From the NCBI GenBank assembly GCA_902540235.1, contig CACBLI010000002.1, positions 62,001-126,000 on the forward strand: a stretch of DNA of 64,000 bases. Direction: 5' to 3'. Made by a program: the position numbers and the translations under genes. This document shows positions 1-7,227 of this stretch, one piece after another (position 1 is the first letter of the stretch; every line of letters begins with the position of its first letter). This stretch comes from an uncultured Pelagibacteraceae bacterium (GTDB lineage: Bacteria > Pseudomonadota > Alphaproteobacteria > Pelagibacterales > Pelagibacteraceae). Under the pieces are notes generated by a model. The model had not been told where the DNA came from and did not search any database. It was given only the letters and a program-made list of their open reading frames with translations.

Positions 1-198
1 TTAGAAAATACCTGGGGATTTTTAAATTTAGTTTTTATTAATAATTTATGTATTTTTCTATGTAATTTCTATTCGATTAAAATTAATAAAACAGGAGTGA
101 ACGAGAAAACCACAAATGAAGGGATTATTGCACCCTTTGTATTTACAGTTATGAGTGCAATCCTAATTTATGGTCTATCTGATAGAATTTATACTTAA
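1..198 (+). CDS. C-terminal fragment of an unidentified membrane protein
   Basis: The reading frame is open from the first base of the window to a TAA at 196-198 and gives the last 65 residues of a protein whose start lies outside. It has two hydrophobic stretches, roughly residues 4-24 and 44-60, separated by a short polar Lys/Asn/Thr-rich segment, so it is probably a membrane protein ending with a transmembrane helix. Its stop overlaps the next start by one base (TAATG), which suggests co-translation with the DUF1330 gene. I do not recognise the family, and too little is visible to name it. Confidence 0.6.
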   Translation, partial: LENTWGFLNLVFINNLCIFLCNFYSIKINKTGVNEKTTNEGIIAPFVFTVMSAILIYGLSDRIYT

Positions 199-485
199 TG
201 TCTGGATTTGCGATATTCAACATAGATATAAAAAAATCAGAGGAATATAAAGAATACGTAGAAAAAGTTAAGCCGATTGCTGAGAAATTTGGTGGTGAAT
301 ATATTGTTAGAGGTGGTGAAACTAAAGTATTAGAGGGAACCTGGACATATCCTAGAACAGTGGTAATTAAGTTTCCAAGTTATGAAAAAGCTTTAGAATG
401 GTATAACTCTGATGAGTATAAGCCAGTAAAACAAATCCGTTTAGAAAACTCAGTTGGTAACGGAATAATAATTAAAGGAGTATAA
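198..485 (+). CDS. DUF1330 family protein
   Basis: A 95-residue soluble protein that resembles the DUF1330 family, small dimeric ferredoxin-like proteins with no firmly established reaction. The family signature is visible: an N-terminal beta strand (residues 3-11), a Gly-rich YIVRGGETKVLEG segment around residues 35-47, and the FPSYEKALEWYNSDEY helix near 60-74. The ATG overlaps the preceding stop by one base. The next gene starts one base after its stop, so it belongs to a compact run of small, possibly detoxification-related genes. No catalytic residue can be assigned. The family call is fairly sure; the role is unknown. Confidence 0.85.
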   Translation: MSGFAIFNIDIKKSEEYKEYVEKVKPIAEKFGGEYIVRGGETKVLEGTWTYPRTVVIKFPSYEKALEWYNSDEYKPVKQIRLENSVGNGIIIKGV

Positions 486-486
486 A

Positions 487-807
487 ATGTCGATATTAAA
501 AAGATATACTGATGCAATAGACAAGAAGGATGAAGCAACTATGAATGAGCTTTTACATGATGACTTCAAGTTCACAATGCATAAATCTGGAAACTCTTTA
601 GGAAAAGCTGATGTTGTTAAATGGGCAATGAGTGGTGATATAAATCAAGAAAAAGTGAGAATTATTTATGAAAATAATGAAGTGGGTGTGCATCATTCAT
701 TTGTTAAATTTAATGATGGAAACATTGAAGCGGTGATGGCAGTTTATAAATATAAAGATGGAAAAATTATAAGTTTAGAAACTGGTGCAACTCCTATGTC
801 AAAATAA
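487..807 (+). CDS. NTF2-like (SnoaL/DUF4440-type) protein
   Basis: A 106-residue protein with the cone-shaped NTF2-like pattern: an N-terminal helix (LKRYTDAIDKKDEATMNELL), then an FKFTMHKSG strand, and two C-terminal strands around AVMAVYKYKDGKI. Proteins of this fold serve as small-molecule isomerases, hydratases or binding proteins, and no specific substrate can be read here. An AAAGGAG ribosome binding site lies within the end of the upstream gene, 5 nt before the ATG. It sits between DUF1330 and a DsbA-like isomerase in the same orientation, which suggests a shared small-molecule task. The fold call is moderate and the function unknown. Confidence 0.75.
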   Translation: MSILKRYTDAIDKKDEATMNELLHDDFKFTMHKSGNSLGKADVVKWAMSGDINQEKVRIIYENNEVGVHHSFVKFNDGNIEAVMAVYKYKDGKIISLETGATPMSK

Positions 808-813
808 GAGTAA

Positions 814-1398
814 ATGATTGATTTTTATTTTTCAATTGGAAGCACTTATACTTATTTAGCTGTCACTAGAATACTAGATGTCGAAAAAAAACATCAAGTT
901 CATTTTAATTGGAAACCATTTAGTGTTCGGGCAATCATGAAAGAAATGAATAACATTCCATTTCCAAAGGAGAAGCTTAATAAGGTAAATTACATGTGGA
1001 GAGATATTGAAAGACGAGCTGAAGGTTATGGTTTTTTTGCAAAAACACCTGTACCTTACCCATTATCTGAATTTGATTTAGCAAATCAAATTGCGATTCT
1101 TGGATTGGATAAGGGATGGGGTATAAATTATGTTAGACTGACTTATAAAAAGTGGTTTCAAGAAGGAAAGGAACCAGCTATAGAACCAAGTATTTCTGAG
1201 ATATGTAAAGAATTAAAAATGAACAAAGATGATATAATTTCTGAGGCAAAAACAAAATTAATTGAAGATAAATACCTAGCTAATACAAATTCTGCAAGAG
1301 AGAATAAAATCTTTGGTAGTCCAACTTTCGTTATTAACAATGAAATATTTTGGGGTGATGATAGAATGGAAGATGCAATCAAGTTCTTTAAAAAATAA
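814..1398 (+). CDS. 2-hydroxychromene-2-carboxylate isomerase family (DsbA-like/kappa-GST) protein
   Basis: A 194-residue thioredoxin-fold protein of the DsbA/kappa-GST group that includes 2-hydroxychromene-2-carboxylate isomerase, a glutathione-dependent enzyme of naphthalene breakdown. Support comes from the N-terminal DFYFSIGSTYTYL, which matches the family's FxSPYSYL motif with Ser10 in the catalytic position, and from the C-terminal FGSPTFVINNEIFWGDDR cis-proline segment near residues 168-185. No CxxC is present, so it is not a disulfide oxidoreductase. Many homologues occur outside aromatic degradation, so the true substrate is unknown. Its stop overlaps the DUF2798 start (TAATG). Confidence 0.82.
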   Translation: MIDFYFSIGSTYTYLAVTRILDVEKKHQVHFNWKPFSVRAIMKEMNNIPFPKEKLNKVNYMWRDIERRAEGYGFFAKTPVPYPLSEFDLANQIAILGLDKGWGINYVRLTYKKWFQEGKEPAIEPSISEICKELKMNKDDIISEAKTKLIEDKYLANTNSARENKIFGSPTFVINNEIFWGDDRMEDAIKFFKK

Positions 1399-1619
1399 TG
1401 TTTCCTAAAAAATACTTTGATTTTATTTTTATTTTAATTATGGGTTTTGGTATGAGTTTATTAATGACTCTAATTATCACATATATTAATACTGGTATGG
1501 ATAAAGATTATATTAATAGATTCTTAAAAGCATGGGTGGTCAGTTTACCTATAGCTATAATTGCAGCATTAATACTTGGTCCACCAATTAAAAAATTGGT
1601 AGATAAAATTACTAAATAG
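1398..1619 (+). CDS. DUF2798 family small membrane protein
   Basis: A 73-residue protein with two predicted transmembrane helices, about residues 7-28 and 45-63, joined by a short loop. The order of an N-terminal MGFGMSLLMTLIITYINTG segment and a C-terminal LKAWVVSLPIAIIAALILGPPIKKLV segment is that of DUF2798 proteins, which are short inner-membrane proteins without known activity. It overlaps the isomerase stop by one base and precedes an SMR-type gene, so it is probably co-transcribed with both. The family is confident; the function is unknown. Confidence 0.85.
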   Translation: MFPKKYFDFIFILIMGFGMSLLMTLIITYINTGMDKDYINRFLKAWVVSLPIAIIAALILGPPIKKLVDKITK

Positions 1620-1633
1620 TCATAGGTTTGATT

Positions 1634-1969
1634 GTGAGTAATTTATCGGGATATATATTTCTTCTATTGGCTATTATTCTTGGAATAACTTCTAATGGTT
1701 TTTTAAAATCTACAAATGGTTTTACTAATATTGGTCCAACTATTTTTTGTATAGTTTCTATAATTGTTTGTATATTTTGTTTATCTAGGGCTATGAATAT
1801 TATTCCAGTTGGTTTTTCCTATGCAACATATGGAGGATTAACAATCACGGCTGTTACGTTGTTTGGCATATTTAAATATAATCAAATCCCTAACCTATAT
1901 GGAATTATTGGAATAATTTTAATTATTATCGGTGTAGTATTGTTAAATACTCTTGGTAAGACTACTTAG
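1634..1969 (+). CDS. Small multidrug resistance (SMR/EmrE-like) family protein lacking the canonical glutamate
   Basis: A 111-residue protein with four hydrophobic helices and the SMR family C-terminus (GIIGIILIIIGVVLLN). I chose the GTG at 1634 because an AGG lies 7 nt upstream; a TTG at 1628 is the alternative but sits too close. SMR proteins are inner-membrane dimers that exchange protons for cationic drugs or guanidinium through a glutamate in helix 1. By hand alignment with EmrE, that Glu14 position is Gly17 here and Trp63 is Tyr. Drug/proton antiport is therefore doubtful, and a scaffold, lipid-related or different transport role is possible. Its 3' end overlaps the convergent phosphatase gene by 8 bases. 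Confidence 0.8.
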   Translation: MSNLSGYIFLLLAIILGITSNGFLKSTNGFTNIGPTIFCIVSIIVCIFCLSRAMNIIPVGFSYATYGGLTITAVTLFGIFKYNQIPNLYGIIGIILIIIGVVLLNTLGKTT

Positions 1970-2768
1970 AGATAGGCTTAAGAATTTTTAAAAATTTATT
2001 GTGCATGCTTCTATTGGCACTCACAAGAATATTTCCAGCCTTAACAGCACTTTCATTTTTCCAATTTGAAACTACACCACCTGCAGCTTCGATGATTGGT
2101 ATTAATGGATGTATATCCCAAATTTTATTAGCGCATTGAATTACGACATCAATTTTTCCTTCTGCAAAATGAGAATAACTTAATGCATCAGCACAAGGAA
2201 ATTGCATCATCTTTAATATTTTTGGAATTTTCTTTTGTTGATTAAGAGAGATAGTGCCATGAAATGCGGCGGATAATTTAACATTTGAAAATTTTGCTTT
2301 GTAGTTAACTTTAATTTTTCTTTTTTTATTATCCTCAACTACAAAAGCAGACTTTGGAGAAGAATTATAATAATATTTTCTAAGAATTGGAAAATTGGCG
2401 AGACCCAAAACTGGATAACCTTTGTAGTTTAAAGAAATTAAATTACTCCAAGTTGGATTTCCTATAACAAATGATCTCGTTCCATCAATTGGATCAATAA
2501 CCCAAGTAAAATCACTTTTATTTTTCTTCTGTCCAAATTCTTCTCCTTTAATTTGGTGTTTGGGAAATTTTTTTAATATTTCTTTTCTAATAAATTTTTC
2601 GAAAGACTTGTCAGCACTTGTAACTGGATCGTAACCTTTACCTTTTTCCTTATTGGAAACCTTGAAAGGTTTGTTTAATCTCAAATAATAATATTTGGTA
2701 AGTTTCTTGGCTAAATCATTTAGAAATTTAGAAAAAACTTTATAATTTGAAGAATTCAACTTTGACAC
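1962..2768 (-). CDS. hisN: Inositol-monophosphatase family phosphatase, probably histidinol-phosphatase (HisN type)
   Basis: A 268-residue Mg-dependent phosphatase of the IMPase superfamily, starting at GTG. The metal and substrate motifs are in order: GEEFG at residues 75-79, WVIDPIDGTRSF at 89-100, and WDIHPLIPIIEAAGG at 217-231, with Asp92, Asp95 and Asp218 as expected ligands. The GEEFG and WxIDPIDGT pattern and the length fit HisN-type histidinol-phosphatases, the last phosphatase step of histidine synthesis in many alphaproteobacteria. An inositol- or 3'-phosphoadenosine-phosphatase role cannot be excluded from sequence alone. It is convergent with the SMR gene, with overlapping stops, and divergent from the dioxygenase gene. 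Confidence 0.85.
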   Translation of the reverse strand: MSKLNSSNYKVFSKFLNDLAKKLTKYYYLRLNKPFKVSNKEKGKGYDPVTSADKSFEKFIRKEILKKFPKHQIKGEEFGQKKNKSDFTWVIDPIDGTRSFVIGNPTWSNLISLNYKGYPVLGLANFPILRKYYYNSSPKSAFVVEDNKKRKIKVNYKAKFSNVKLSAAFHGTISLNQQKKIPKILKMMQFPCADALSYSHFAEGKIDVVIQCANKIWDIHPLIPIIEAAGGVVSNWKNESAVKAGNILVSANRSMHNKFLKILKPISK

Positions 2769-2833
2769 AAAGGACTAATACTATTTTATTACTATTGATT
2801 AAAGTAAAATTTTAAATAATCATCAATTTAGCT

Positions 2834-3934
2834 ATGAAAATAGAATTAAAAAATAATAAGATATTTTTTGAAAACGAGGGTCAGAAGAAAGAGATTCATC
2901 CATTTTGGTTTAGAGAAAGAGTAAACGGTGAAAGTTTCATAGATGAGGCTACACAGCAAAGGTTATTTGACCCGACAAAATTAGAGGAAGATATTAAGAT
3001 AAACTCTCTTAATCTGTCAGATCAATTTATAGAAATTACTTTTAATGATGGCGCTTACACAAAATTTGCAGTTCAAAATATCTTAAGAGAATTTAGTAAT
3101 GAAGATGAGATTAAAAAAATTAAAAAAGTTGAATGGGATTCGTCTTTTACAAATTTTAAGAATTTTAAATTCGAAGACAATTTTTTTAATGAAAAAGTTA
3201 TGTATGACGCCTTAATAGATTTTTATAAATTTGGGTTTGTAATTTTTAAAGATGTACCAACTAAAAATAATTTTATTACAAATTTTGCAAATTCTATTGG
3301 AAGTATAAGAAGAACAAATTTTGGGGAATTTTTTAATGTTAAATCAAAACCAAATCCAAGCGATTTAGCTTATACTTCATTAGCTTTAGCACCACACACA
3401 GACAACCCTTATAGAAATCCTGTACCATGTATACAAATGCTCCATTGTATTGAAAACGAGGTTAATGGAGGCCTTTCCACTTTAGTAGATGGATATACTG
3501 TGACAGAAAAACTCAAAAAAGATTTCCAGGATTATTACAATATTCTTACTGATGTTAAAGTTAGATTTCAGTTTATAGATCAATCAGTTATTTTAGAAGA
3601 CTGGGCCGAGATGATACAATTAAACGAAAAAGGAGAGTTCAAGCAAGTTAGATTTAGTCCAAGATTAGACTTTGTGCCTTTAATGGAAAAGAATGAACTT
3701 GAACTTTTTTATTCTGCGAGAAAAAAAATATCAGAGCTCTATAATTCAAGTCAATATAGAATTGAATTTAAATTAAATCCTGGAGATTTACTTATGATGG
3801 ATAATCATCGGTTACTTCATGGAAGAACTTCATACGATGCAAATCAAGGTAACAGGTTTCTGCAAGGATGTTATATTGATTACGATAGTACAGAGGGAAA
3901 ACTAAAACACCTAAAAAGAAAATTTAATCTGTAA
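2834..3934 (+). CDS. Gamma-butyrobetaine hydroxylase-like 2-oxoglutarate/Fe(II) dioxygenase
   Basis: A 366-residue two-domain protein. Residues 1-95 match the small N-terminal domain (DUF971/GBBH-like N) of gamma-butyrobetaine and trimethyllysine hydroxylases. Residues 115-350 form a TauD-type jelly roll with the iron ligands His188-x-Asp190 (APHTDNPYR) and the distal His329 (RLLHGR), plus Arg341 placed to bind 2-oxoglutarate. Such enzymes hydroxylate trimethylammonium substrates using O2 and 2-oxoglutarate. In a marine heterotroph it could act on carnitine precursors or related betaines, but the substrate is an inference. Its last 11 bases overlap the convergent 2OG oxygenase gene. Confidence 0.85.
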   Translation: MKIELKNNKIFFENEGQKKEIHPFWFRERVNGESFIDEATQQRLFDPTKLEEDIKINSLNLSDQFIEITFNDGAYTKFAVQNILREFSNEDEIKKIKKVEWDSSFTNFKNFKFEDNFFNEKVMYDALIDFYKFGFVIFKDVPTKNNFITNFANSIGSIRRTNFGEFFNVKSKPNPSDLAYTSLALAPHTDNPYRNPVPCIQMLHCIENEVNGGLSTLVDGYTVTEKLKKDFQDYYNILTDVKVRFQFIDQSVILEDWAEMIQLNEKGEFKQVRFSPRLDFVPLMEKNELELFYSARKKISELYNSSQYRIEFKLNPGDLLMMDNHRLLHGRTSYDANQGNRFLQGCYIDYDSTEGKLKHLKRKFNL

Positions 3935-4520
3935 AGTGAAGCCAACCAGTAATAATATATTTTTCTCCCCCATTAAGAACACTCCCTCGATGTGCATGTG
4001 TCCATTCAGCTGGCCAAATTAATGTTTTTCCAGTTTCTGGCTTTACTTTAACATTATAATAATCAAAATCTGTTGTACCTCCATCATCAACATCATTTAG
4101 ATAGGTCATCCAAGCAAATATTCGATGAATGTGTGCCATATCGGTTCTTTCAGCGTGAAGGCGCCCAAAATGACCACCTGGAAGATATTTTTGAATATTG
4201 AAAGGACCAATGTGAATTTTCTTTACAAAGGTTTTCAAAAAATCGTATTGTTCCTTATAATCAGTAAAACATTGATATAGATTTTCAAAATACTTATTGA
4301 ACACTTTGTACTTTTCATCTTTAAGATTTTCTGGTTTAATAGTTATGTCGGTTGACTTTTTTATACTCTCATCGACACCGCCACCTGTAGTACCTTTAAT
4401 GTGGAGATCAGAATTATTTTCAAAAAAATCAATAATTTCTTTGCACAATTCTTTATTTTCTAAATTCCAATTCCCAATAAAGTTTGGACTGAGGTTATTC
4501 TTAATTTCTAATCTTTTCAT
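3924..4520 (-). CDS. 2OG-Fe(II) oxygenase family protein with an HxE motif
   Basis: A 198-residue protein with the prolyl-4-hydroxylase-like 2OG-Fe(II) oxygenase core: HAERTD at residues 122-127, then AWMTYLNDVDDGGTTDFDYY at 136-155, and the distal His177 in AHRGSV, followed by a GEKYIITGW strand. The usual HxD metal motif reads His122-Ala-Glu124 here. This form resembles a group of marine bacterial and phage oxygenases of unknown substrate. It is the last gene of the minus-strand run beginning with the aldehyde dehydrogenase at 8670 and follows a TPR protein gene by 3 bases, which suggests that the TPR protein could be a partner or target. Confidence 0.82.
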   Translation of the reverse strand: MKRLEIKNNLSPNFIGNWNLENKELCKEIIDFFENNSDLHIKGTTGGGVDESIKKSTDITIKPENLKDEKYKVFNKYFENLYQCFTDYKEQYDFLKTFVKKIHIGPFNIQKYLPGGHFGRLHAERTDMAHIHRIFAWMTYLNDVDDGGTTDFDYYNVKVKPETGKTLIWPAEWTHAHRGSVLNGGEKYIITGWLHFTD

Positions 4521-4523
4521 TTA

Positions 4524-5072
4524 TTAATCTATTTTAAAATCTTTTTCACCAAACTCTATCATACCTGTACTTTCATTCAAATATTTTTGTCCCTCACTAT
4601 GTCTGTTTAATCTTAAAAGATTTTTTCCATAAAAAGTTTTCAAATTTTTATTTTGTGGAAATTTTTTAATTGCTCTTGCACAAAAAGTATCTACAGCCTT
4701 TGTTAGATTAAGCTCAAATAAACATTGAGCAAATACCTCAATAACCGTTTCTTGATCCTCCTTCATAAGCAATGATTTTTCCAGTATTGGCAAAGCTTTT
4801 TTAAATTGTCCAGTACTGTAGTAAAGTTTTCCCAAATTATTGACAGATAATATTGAAACAGGTTCGATTTCTAAACACTTGATATAGCACTTCTCAGCCT
4901 CTTCTATTTTTTTTAGCTCAGTGTAGCATATAGCTAAGTTGTGAAGTGCAGGTGGAAGTTTTGGAAATTGCTCTAAAATTTCATTGAATATATCTATAGC
5001 TTTTTCAAATTCTCTATCAGCACGATATTTTTCAGCTTCTAAAAATTTTTTTTCAGTTTCTCTATCAATCAT
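4524..5072 (-). CDS. Tetratricopeptide repeat protein
   Basis: A 182-residue all-helical protein with tandem TPR units. About four or five repeats can be seen, starting near residues 9, 43, 77, 111 and 143, with the typical small and aromatic residues (for example PALHNLAICYTELKKIEEAE and SVNNLGKLYYSTGQFKKALP). There is no signal peptide, so it is probably cytoplasmic. TPR proteins mediate protein-protein contacts. The neighbouring 2OG oxygenase gene is 3 bases downstream, and TPR segments are often linked to prolyl hydroxylase-type enzymes, so a shared complex is plausible but not proven. Confidence 0.85.
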   Translation of the reverse strand: MIDRETEKKFLEAEKYRADREFEKAIDIFNEILEQFPKLPPALHNLAICYTELKKIEEAEKCYIKCLEIEPVSILSVNNLGKLYYSTGQFKKALPILEKSLLMKEDQETVIEVFAQCLFELNLTKAVDTFCARAIKKFPQNKNLKTFYGKNLLRLNRHSEGQKYLNESTGMIEFGEKDFKID

Positions 5073-5081
5073 TTTTAAGAT

Positions 5082-5663
5082 CTACTTTATATTTGATATT
5101 TGAGTTTCTGCATCTCTAATTGACTTTTCATAATCCAAAGCCATTTGATCAGCGCTAATAATATCGACCTTTTCTATACCGAAAAAATTTAAAATAAACT
5201 TTAACCACGGTGTTAAAAAATCCTCTTTACTATTTAATTTTGTGCCTCCTGAAGTTATGACTAAATAAGCTCTTTTATTTCTTAACAAACCCTCTCTTCT
5301 CCCATTTTCTTTAAATTTAAACGTTTCACCTATTCTTGCTACAAGATCAGACCAAGCTTTTAGGGTTGCAGGAGGACCATAGTTATATATTGGTGCTGAT
5401 ATTATAATGACATCACTTTCTTTAAGCTCTTTTACAAGTTTATCCGATAATTCAAACATTTTTTTATGATGTTCAGTTTGATCTTTCTCTTCAATCTTCA
5501 TCCCTGACTCGGTTAATCCAGATACAAAAACCATCTCATCATCTAAATCTCTGTACACAACTTCGTCATCAGGTTTTTTTATTTTATCTAAAAGTTTCTT
5601 TGCCAGTGCTCTAGAGGTCGATCCCTCTTTTCTAGCACTTGAATCTATTTGATATATTTTCAT
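5082..5663 (-). CDS. azoR: FMN-dependent NADH-azoreductase / quinone reductase (AzoR family)
   Basis: A 193-residue flavodoxin-fold protein. The N-terminal IDSSARKEGSTSRALA (residues 6-21) is the FMN phosphate-binding loop of AzoR/AcpD proteins, and SAPIYNYGPPATLKAWSD (about 98-115) is the family's MYNFxIPxxLKxWxD signature in modified form. VITSGGT near 144-150 binds the flavin ring. The enzyme reduces quinones and azo compounds with NADH through FMN and probably protects against quinone or thiol stress. It lies 8 bases after the ccdA-like gene in the same operon-like run, consistent with a redox-stress function. Confidence 0.87.
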   Translation of the reverse strand: MKIYQIDSSARKEGSTSRALAKKLLDKIKKPDDEVVYRDLDDEMVFVSGLTESGMKIEEKDQTEHHKKMFELSDKLVKELKESDVIIISAPIYNYGPPATLKAWSDLVARIGETFKFKENGRREGLLRNKRAYLVITSGGTKLNSKEDFLTPWLKFILNFFGIEKVDIISADQMALDYEKSIRDAETQISNIK

Positions 5664-5671
5664 AATTATAA

Positions 5672-6379
5672 TTATCCAAAATTTTGTAAAAAGGGTAATA
5701 CATTTAATAAGTAGTATCCTAAAGCTTGTAATTGATTAGTTAATATTAAAATTCCTGTAATTAATAGTATAATTCCACCAGATTTAGAGACTAAATTAAT
5801 ATTCTTTTTAAAATTCTTTGAAAATATTAGAAACTTTTGAATCAAATAGCCAGACAGAACAAATGGTACTGCCAAACCAAATGAGTAAAAGATTAAAAGT
5901 GAAATTCCTCTGTTAACACTTTCCTCAGTTGCAGCTAAAACCAAGATTGATCCTAAAATTGGACCTATACAAGGTGTCCAACCAAAAGCAAATGCCATAC
6001 CAATTAGAATTGGGCTATAAAAACGATTATTTGAATTTGTTTGTATTCTTTTTTCATAATTTAAAAATTTAAGATTGATAATTCCAATTATATGAAGTGA
6101 AAAAAGAATTATTACTAAACCAGCTGCTATTCTAAGTTCATATGAATTTTGCAATAACATTCGTCCTAAAAAAGTTGAGGCGGCTCCAAAAATAATAAAA
6201 ACAATTGAAAAACCAAAAGTAAATAAAATGATCGGAATTAAATTGACATTTTTTTTCTCTAATAACTCATTTAATGAACTACCTGAAATATAGGAGATGT
6301 ACCCGGGAATTAATGGTAATACACACGGAGATAAAAAACTTATCAAACCAGCTCCAAGTGCAATAAATAGTTCTGTCAT
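5672..6379 (-). CDS. ccdA: CcdA-type cytochrome c biogenesis / thiol-reductant membrane transporter
   Basis: A 235-residue integral membrane protein with six hydrophobic helices and the two conserved proline-flanked cysteines of the CcdA/DsbD-beta family: Cys19 in LSPCVLPLIPGY and Cys137 in GWTPCIGPILG. CcdA passes electrons from cytoplasmic thioredoxin across the inner membrane to periplasmic thiol proteins used in cytochrome c maturation. No cytochrome c maturation gene is adjacent, so it may serve other periplasmic thiols. Its ATG overlaps the stop of the FAH-family gene by one base (TAATG), and an azoreductase gene follows. Confidence 0.9.
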   Translation of the reverse strand: MTELFIALGAGLISFLSPCVLPLIPGYISYISGSSLNELLEKKNVNLIPIILFTFGFSIVFIIFGAASTFLGRMLLQNSYELRIAAGLVIILFSLHIIGIINLKFLNYEKRIQTNSNNRFYSPILIGMAFAFGWTPCIGPILGSILVLAATEESVNRGISLLIFYSFGLAVPFVLSGYLIQKFLIFSKNFKKNINLVSKSGGIILLITGILILTNQLQALGYYLLNVLPFLQNFG

Positions 6380-7224
6380 TATTTTTCTTTAACCACTTTT
6401 AACTTTTGTTCACCTAAGTTATCAACTTTCAAAATCATCTCATCTCCATCCTTTAGGTAATCGGGTGGTGTCATCCCCATTCCTACTCCTGCAGGTGTGC
6501 CTGTTGTAATAACATCTCCTGGCATTAAAGTTATAAATTGACTAATATGAGATATTAAAAAATTAAAATTAAATATCATTAAACTTGTATTCCCAGTCTG
6601 TCTTCTTTTCCCATTGAGATCTAAAGTCAAATTTAGATTTGATGGATCTCTTATTTCATCTTTAGTTACAAGATATGGTCCTAAAGGTCCAAATGTATCC
6701 CCAGATTTTCCTTTAACCCATTGACCACCTCTATCTTTTTGCCATTCTCTCTCACTAATATCATTACAAATACAATAACCAATAATGTAATCTTGTGCTT
6801 CTTCCTCTTTTACATACTTAGCTTTTTTTCCAATAACTATTGCAATTTCAACCTCATGATCTAAAGACTTTGAAAACTTAGGTATGACTATGTCATCATT
6901 AGGTCCAACTATACAATTTGGCGACTTATTAAAAACTATTGGTTCTTTGGGAGTGTTCGAATTTGTCTCAGCAGCATGAGCTTTATAATTTAAACCAATT
7001 GCGAAAAAATTTGCTGGTTTGATAACACAAGATCCTATTCTTTGATTTTGATCCAAAAGTGGAAGAGAATTAATATCAAAATTTTTTATTTTATCTAAAT
7101 TTTCAAAATTTAAATTTTCCGGTGTTAAATCTTTAAAAATATTCGATAAATTCCGAATATTATTTTTGTCATCAAGAATTGCGGGTATTTCATTACCACG
7201 CTCACCAACCCTTAAAAATTTCAT
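6379..7224 (-). CDS. Fumarylacetoacetate hydrolase family protein
   Basis: A 281-residue FAH-superfamily enzyme. The metal-binding residues are Glu124 and Glu126 in DHEVEIAIVIGK and Asp155 in CNDISERE, and the C-terminal GDVITTGTPAGVGMG motif is at 237-250. The family includes oxaloacetate decarboxylase/acylpyruvase (FAHD1), ureidoglycolate lyase and 5-carboxymethyl-2-hydroxymuconate isomerase; the sequence does not decide among them. It lies 3 bases after an aldehyde dehydrogenase gene, an arrangement that suggests a short catabolic route in which an aldehyde is oxidised and a beta-diketo or acylpyruvate-like acid is cleaved. The family is sure; the substrate is unknown. Confidence 0.88.
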   Translation of the reverse strand: MKFLRVGERGNEIPAILDDKNNIRNLSNIFKDLTPENLNFENLDKIKNFDINSLPLLDQNQRIGSCVIKPANFFAIGLNYKAHAAETNSNTPKEPIVFNKSPNCIVGPNDDIVIPKFSKSLDHEVEIAIVIGKKAKYVKEEEAQDYIIGYCICNDISEREWQKDRGGQWVKGKSGDTFGPLGPYLVTKDEIRDPSNLNLTLDLNGKRRQTGNTSLMIFNFNFLISHISQFITLMPGDVITTGTPAGVGMGMTPPDYLKDGDEMILKVDNLGEQKLKVVKEK

Positions 7225-7227
7225 TAA

